A stretch of DNA of 64,000 bases from positions 62,601,775-62,665,774 of the forward strand of contig NC_052508.1 of NCBI RefSeq assembly GCF_014356525.2. The letters are read 5' to 3'. A program made the position numbers and the translations under genes. Numbering within the stretch: position 1 is the stretch's first letter; each line of letters begins with the position of its first letter. The stretch comes from Nilaparvata lugens (lineage: Eukaryota > Arthropoda > Insecta > Hemiptera > Delphacidae). The notes under the pieces are model-generated. The model searched no databases and was not told the DNA's origin. It worked only from the letters and a program-made list of their open reading frames with translations. Below are positions 58,542 through 64,000 of the stretch, piece by piece.

Positions 58542-58721
58542 ACTAAGAAATTGTCAAAAACCATAGATTTATTGATACTTAGAAAGACCGGTTTCAGTTA
58601 TTACATCATTGTCAATCTCAATTGATAAACTATCAGTTTATCAGAGATTGACAATGGTGTAATAACCGAAACCGGTCTTTCTAAGTATCAATAAATCTGT
58701 GGTTTTCGACAATTTTTTAGT
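58542..58721. mobile_element. Fold-back element with arms of about 80 bp
   Basis: ACTAAGAAATTGTC at the left pairs with GACAATTTTTTAGT at the right. Pairing continues through TTTATTGATACTTAGAAAGA, CCGGTTTC and ATTGTCAATCTC to a short centre near 58625. The arms differ at only a few places. Direct repeats of ATCAAAATGTTCATTTTT lie on both sides (58467 and 58731), tens of bases from one end and about ten from the other, so they are not a simple target duplication. Confidence 0.85.
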
Positions 58722-59760
58722 ATTTTTCAATCAAAATGTTCATTTTTGGTTACTGTGAGGTGTTTGATTGTATTCAACAATAGTGGAATAAAATTTGTTG
58801 AAGAAATTCAATTATCTGATGAAATGGATCAAATAGTTGAAGTAAAAGATGGTTGAATTTGAATGATGGAATAAAATCAATAAAGGGACCAAGGTATTAA
58901 GACAAAGATATAAGTACTATAGAACTGATGGAGTAAGATTTGTTGAAGAAGTTGAATTCTCTTGAAAATTTAAAGAAATAAATGATGTAAAAGTTAATGA
59001 AATTAAGAAGTTGAATAATGAGACAACTTCTATGAGAAGACCAAGAATTGATGACAAAGATACAATAGAACTGGGGGCAGAACACGCAATGAAGGAGACA
59101 GTGAAAAGCGAAAGGCGATAAAATACACAAAAAAACGAAAACTATGCACAATTTGTAGGGGTAGGGAGGCATCGTCGAAAAAGGAAATTGGACAAGGGTA
59201 AAAATGTAGCTCACGTTTCGAGTCGATTTTTCTCGTCTCCCGCGAGAGAAGAAGGACAAGGAGGAGGTGAGGAAGAGGTGGTGGAGTAGGAGGAGGAGGA
59301 GGTCCATATCGGGTCCTGTACTTTCTTCTTCCCGGGAGTATCGTAAATGTAAGATGCAAGGGTGTGTGTGTGTGTCGGCCTGTACCAATTTGTTTATCTC
59401 GTATGTGGAGAATTCTAATCAGCCTCCAGTCAGCCCTTGGCTAAACATTCTATCTCATCACCCTTCTGCCTATTCTTTATTCGTTTTTACTTCTTTTTCT
59501 GTCTCTCTCCCTTCACCACCTCCATTCCTTCCTCCTCCTGCCCCTACTCATACTCCTACTTCTCCATCTTCACCTCCTGGCCCTCATCAGAATCTTCTTC
59601 TTCTTCTTCCTCTCCTTCCATATATCAGTTCCTCTCTCTACTTCAACAGACAATCAACTACTCCCTCATTCTCTCATCATGGATTTTCACCAATTCCGGC
59701 AGGAGTTCAAGAATATTTGAAACTTCGACTCAGTATATCAACATTACTGCTTGATTTTTA
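58722..59760. other. Low-complexity GA and CT patches, no supported gene
   Basis: GGA/GAA-rich at 59245-59310 and C/T-rich at 59455-59640. Four overlapping frames of 105-167 codons on both strands are Ser/Pro/Phe-rich or shadows of one another; none has a domain. Confidence 0.5.
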
Positions 59761-61162
59761 TTCAAATTAATGACATGTTGGATTGATAATTCCTATTTTA
59801 TTAATTACCTTAATACTTTCCATGAAATTTATAAATCTGATAAATATTCTGAAAAATATTGAACTAATATGAGTATTGAATGAAAAGATAATATTGAGTT
59901 GTTATTTTCTGAATATTTTTTGAATATTAACTTCAATAAAAACTGTAGTGAGCTGTTAAAATGCATTACTGAAATTCTGAGCTTCAAAGTAACTTTGAAG
60001 ATTTAAGGTCCATCTTCCGACATTTTTTAAAGCTTTTGAACTATTATATGCAGTTGAACGAACAACGGAGAACAGATTCACGAATTCGTATAACTCGAAT
60101 TTGGATGGGCAAAGGAACAAAAAGTATCTAGCCTATGTCTTACCAAAACGTTGGAAGGAATGGCTTACCCATACTCATACGTCCTGGGAACTTCGTCTCA
60201 AGTTTAAAAATCAAGGATTAATTAACAAGTTTTTTCTTCTCAAATTACAGCTATCAAACAACTTATGAAAAATAATCCGAGAACAGACGAAGGAAACGTC
60301 AGAAATCTACTTGATTTATGACTCATTAATAAACAAGATTTCACAAATGTCACCTGGCTGGAAAATTAAATTTTCAATTTTGTACCGTCTCGCCCTTTCA
60401 TAATGACAACATTAATGTGATGATGACTTTTTACTGATAAAGGAAACTTACCGGATCGCTAATTTAATATTATAATCAGTGCCTTGGAGACGATTAGACG
60501 TTTGCATTTTTAATCGAACACAGCTTCACAACAAGAGTGGAGTGGAGTTGGAGAGCAAAGCAAGTATAGCCTACAACAACATACTGGTCGTATAAAATTT
60601 TAATTTGTAGATGATCGTAAATAACAAAATTTTATGTCTTTGAAATATCCTTGTCTCTGCTGTAAATGAGATGACCGGTTTCTGTGTGCTGGAAAAAGCG
60701 ACTTTTTCTCATTTTCTTGATAATCTACACACGGGCAGTCAGCGGTACTCTGCTGCTGATTGTATTTGAATTATTATCATTATTTTCATCAACATCGCCA
60801 TCATCATCATCACCGTCAACAACGTCATCAACAGGATTGAAGCGTTGATTATATTGATTAGGTACTGACCTACGCATACTAATCAAGCTTAATTAAGTAG
60901 ACTCCTCGTCTGATATTCAATTTTAAGAAGGTGCATTCCTACCTGTGATTGCTTCCCATTGAATTCTGGTTCTAGAAAGACTTGACCTGTCAGTGATACC
61001 TCTTGAAAAACAGTGGAAAAGTGTTTCCTATTTTGAGCTTCTGATGAATTATTATGCACAATTTCCCATTTTTATACCATAATGAATCAATCTTAATTAG
61101 AAATTGATTGTTTTTAAAACAAGGAATTTAATATTGGGCTGATAGAATTCATATCTTCTATA
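59761..61162. other. 1.4-kb stretch without recognised features
   Basis: AT-rich; a short CATCATCATC run near 60798-60812. No supported frame over 60 codons. Confidence 0.45.
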
Positions 61163-62704
61163 TCTATATATATATAAAAGCGAAATGGCACTCACTCACT
61201 GACTGACTGACTGACTGACTCACTCACTCACTCACTCGCAGAACTAAAAATCTACCGGACCAAAAACGTTCAAATTTGGTAGGTATGTTCAGTTGGCCCT
61301 TTAGAGGTGCACTAAGAAATCTTTTGGCGATATTTTAACTCTAAGGGTGATTTTTAAGGGTTTGAAGTTCGTCTTTTAGCATGTATATTCTCCTTATACC
61401 AATATCTTGAAATTATAATTGAAATGTCCATACCATATGTTAATATAGAACTATAATCTAGAGAGAGTACCTCTTCGAAACAGTTGTTCTGGTAACTAAA
61501 TTAAAACTTTTGTCAGGTTGGCAGATTGAAGATTGAAATGCATTTATCCAGGACCTCCTAAATACCAATTTATCCAGTACCTCCTAAGTACCTATTTAGG
61601 AGGTCCTCATTTATCGCGGAAAAATTGATTGGGTACTGCTACTTCAATCAGAGCTATTCCTGGGAATATTATATTACTAGCCGTCAGACTCGCTTCGCTC
61701 GCCATATCCGTTTAGCCAGACGTTCAGTCTGGACCCCCGACTGGATCGTCCTAACATATGATAAAAATATGACATGACATTTCAAATTTGGTAGGTGTGT
61801 TCAGTTGGCCCTTTAGAGGCGCAATAAGAACGGATTTGGAAATATTTCCAAAGATACGCCCAAAATCTGCGTTTTTTAGCGTTTTCTCAGCTTTATCGAG
61901 AACAAATAAACAGAAAATGTTCAAATTTACTACAGAAGCTCAGCTGGTATGCAATAATGTTGTGAAATGTTCAAATTTACTACAGAAGCTAAGCTGGTAT
62001 GCAATAATGTTGTGAAATGTTCAAATTTACTACAGAAGCTCAGCTGGTATGCAATAATGTTGTGAAATGTTCAAATTTACTACAGAAGCTCAGCTGGTAT
62101 GCAATAATGTTGTGAAATGTTCAAATTTACTACAGAAGCTAAGCTGGTATGCAATAATGTTGTGAAATGTTCAAATTTACTACAGAAGCTCAGCTGGTAT
62201 GCAATAATGTTGTGAAATGTTCAAATTTACTACAGAAGTTAAGCTGGTATGCAATAATGTTGTGAAATGTTCAAATTTACTACAGAAGCTCAGCTGGTAT
62301 GCAATAATGTTGTGAAATGTTCAAATTTACTACAGAAGCTAAGCTGGTATGCAATAATGTTGTGTTGGAAGGAATTTGAATTAACGCCAAAGATACGCCC
62401 AAAATTAGCGTTTCCTCAGTTTTTCTGCGTTTCCTCACCTTTTTCAATAATTGATGGAATTATATTAAAAAAATTCAGTACACAGGTTTAGCTGAGGTGG
62501 AAGAATTTTGTTCGCCAAAGATACGCCGATATAGTAACAGGTGTTTTTCGAGATCAAATTCGGTACAGAGGTTCCGCTGAGGTCTACATGCAGGCGAGCG
62601 AAGCGAGCCCGCTGATCTCATTTTTGGACGATCTAGTCGGGGGTCCAGGGGGCGGAGCTCCCTGGCTAGACGGATATGGCGAGCGAAGCGAACCTGACGG
62701 CTAG
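61163..62704 (+). mobile_element. Helitron-like non-autonomous element with internal minisatellite (copy 3)
   Basis: Starts TCTATATATATATAAAAGCG after host A (61162) and ends CTAG (62701-62704) before host T. Its first about 510 bp match copies 1 and 2. At 61677 the mirrored 3' terminus CTAGCCGTCAGACTCGCTTC begins. The centre of the palindrome is expanded: a second copy of the 5' phrase GGTAGGTGTGTTCAGTTGGC (61789), three copies of CCAAAGATACGCC (61849, 62386, 62514) and a 450-bp tandem array. The right arm has the hairpin GGGGGCGGAGCTCCC and GGCGAGCGAAGCGA. Length 1542 bp, no RepHel coding. Confidence 0.85.
61915..62364 (+). repeat. Minisatellite, nine exact-length 50-bp units
   Basis: Each unit runs AAATGTTCAAATTTACTACA to CAATAATGTTGTG with no length change over nine copies. 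One position alternates: units 1, 3, 4, 6 and 8 have GCTCAGCTGG, while 2, 5, 7 and 9 have (GCT/GTT)AAGCTGG, suggesting amplification partly as dimers. The frame through it gives repeated peptides and is not a gene. Confidence 0.97.
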
Positions 62705-62796
62705 TCGTTCATATAATTTGGACGGTAAATTTTCGTGGAGTATTATAAGAAGTGGTAACATAACCTCATTCAGATCTGCTCATCAACTATCTAAAA
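62705..62796. other. Spacer
   Basis: Short AT-rich flank between the Helitron-like element and the next retroposon end. Confidence 0.4.
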
Positions 62797-62900
62797 TCGG
62801 GGGAAAAATAGTTTTGGATTAATTCTGTTGTTTCTCTCCCAATCATTGTTCTGATTTTGTGTCTGTGTAAATGGAATGAATAAATAAAAAATATAGAGAG
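62797..62900 (+). repeat. Retroposon 3' end, terminal-hairpin family (copy D)
   Basis: CTATCTAAAATCGGGGGAAA leads the stem (GGGGGAAA with TTTCTCTCCC, imperfect), loop ATAGTTTTGGATTAATTCTG, spacer CCAATCATTG and tail GAATAAATAAAAAATA. Confidence 0.6.
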
Positions 62901-64000
62901 AAGAAATACTCGTAAAAGAAGAAACATCACCTTCTATTCCAAATTTTTTTAATTAAGGATAGAATCAGTTCTAGATTTTAGTAAGAATCACCAGTCATGA
63001 TGTGTGCTTATGAATTAATTTTTGAATATGACGTAGGATTTTTAATCAACATATTTCAATTGTTTAATGATATCAATTCAAACAAATGAAATATAATGAG
63101 TGATGACTAAGTATCGATCAATCATTATTAGTATTGACGACTGAAATAACTAGACTCATCTATGAGATGCGTCAATTGAATCCTTTTAGTGCACAATATT
63201 ATAGAATATTCAAGTTTATCCATAGAGCATCTAAGAGTATTCATATATCCAAGTACCGTATTTATTCAAATAAAGTAGTATTCAAGTATCCAAGTTTGTT
63301 AGATTAACTGATAGTGCTTCAGTATTTTCTAAGTTTTTATCAACGATCAGCGAAAGAATGCCCCCGGCGGAGTGGAGCAATCTTAGGCTGTACTAGCTTT
63401 TTCGAACCGTCCTAAAAACATTAGTCATAAAATAAAAAATATCTACAAAAACTTCATAAATATTGAATTAGTGATGTAAAACAGGTCAGAAATCGTTTTT
63501 GTTCAGTACTTTTTTTGATAAATTCACTCATTTTAAAGATAAATTTCATTTTTGTCAAATTAGTTATTTTCATTGAAACCCCGTATTTTTTTGTTTACAA
63601 CTCTTCTGCTCAATAACTACTGAACGGAATAATTTTTTTTGGTATGCATAATCCTTGATTCTTCTTTAAGCCGATGATATAACTATTCTTTAGAAAAAAT
63701 TGTTGGTTTTCTTAATAATGGGTAATTTCTTGGATCAAGTATATCATGTTGTCTTAATATTCTGGAACGTAAGTTCTTCTATCTGAAAATTCTCCACTGA
63801 AATTCTTGAACGATCAATAGAGAGCTTGCATGACGTAACAGATTTAAGTTGGAATTATTTGGATTTGAACAGAACTAAGTCAGTTGAATGATTGTTGAGA
63901 GCTAGTCTCTCGCCACATTTACACAAACAGATGAGTTAAGTAATGAATAAGCTCAAGTTAAGTGCTGGATCAGAGCCAAACATGGAGTTAAGTCCTGCTG
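62901..64000. other. 1.1-kb AT-rich stretch without recognised features
   Basis: No frame over 60 codons and no recurring element; one GC-richer phrase CCCCCGGCGGAGTGGAGC at 63362-63379. Confidence 0.45.

Noticed and set aside
59267..59770. 167-codon plus-strand and 163-codon minus-strand frames
   Set aside because: Mutually overlapping translations of GA- and CT-rich patches.
61915..62364. CRISPR-like array
   Set aside because: Nine direct 50-bp units are contiguous with no spacers, lie inside a Helitron-like element and the DNA looks eukaryotic.

Overview
The window looks like gene-poor, repeat-dense DNA from an animal nuclear genome, most likely an insect and possibly a planthopper-like hemipteran. 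That guess rests on repeat content and AT-rich composition; no host marker gene is present. I find no convincing host protein-coding gene, rRNA or functional tRNA. Most long open frames are translated microsatellites or purine/pyrimidine-rich tracts. The only clear protein homology is a broken non-LTR retrotransposon on the minus strand (33557-35810). One short candidate coding fragment lies at 47876-47979.

Layout. 0.5-1.1 kb is purine-rich low complexity. 1.5-7.9 kb is dense in short 3'-end fragments of retroposons and fold-back elements. 7.9-13.7 kb is mostly unannotatable AT-rich DNA with one 0.8-kb non-autonomous repeat. 13.7-24.9 kb holds a 5'-truncated SINE with a 17-bp target duplication, a fold-back element with a tRNA-type B box, a MITE with a perfect 7-bp duplication, microsatellites and a minus-strand Helitron-like element. 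26-31 kb carries three adjacent tandem arrays (units about 380, 285 and 160 bp). 31-35.8 kb has local tandem duplications ending in the non-LTR insertion. 36-42.8 kb holds a 198-bp tandem duplication, a second Helitron-like element, a palindromic MITE and a full tRNA-derived SINE with a 16-bp duplication. 46-54 kb holds a third copy of the 0.8-kb repeat, two more copies of a composite fold-back family (one with a 0.6-kb extra core), a second 7-bp-duplication MITE and a CpG-rich minisatellite. 58.5 kb has a long perfect-arm fold-back. 61.2-62.7 kb is a third Helitron-like element carrying a 9 x 50-bp array.

Most of these elements would depend on enzymes encoded elsewhere: Helitron-like elements on a RepHel protein, SINEs and truncated 3' ends on a LINE reverse transcriptase, and MITEs on transposases. 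The items most worth a second look are the composite fold-back family with a recombinase-like reading frame in its longest member, the eight-copy retroposon 3' end with an apparently covarying hairpin, the Helitron-like elements with mirrored 3' ends, and the contiguous three-satellite block.
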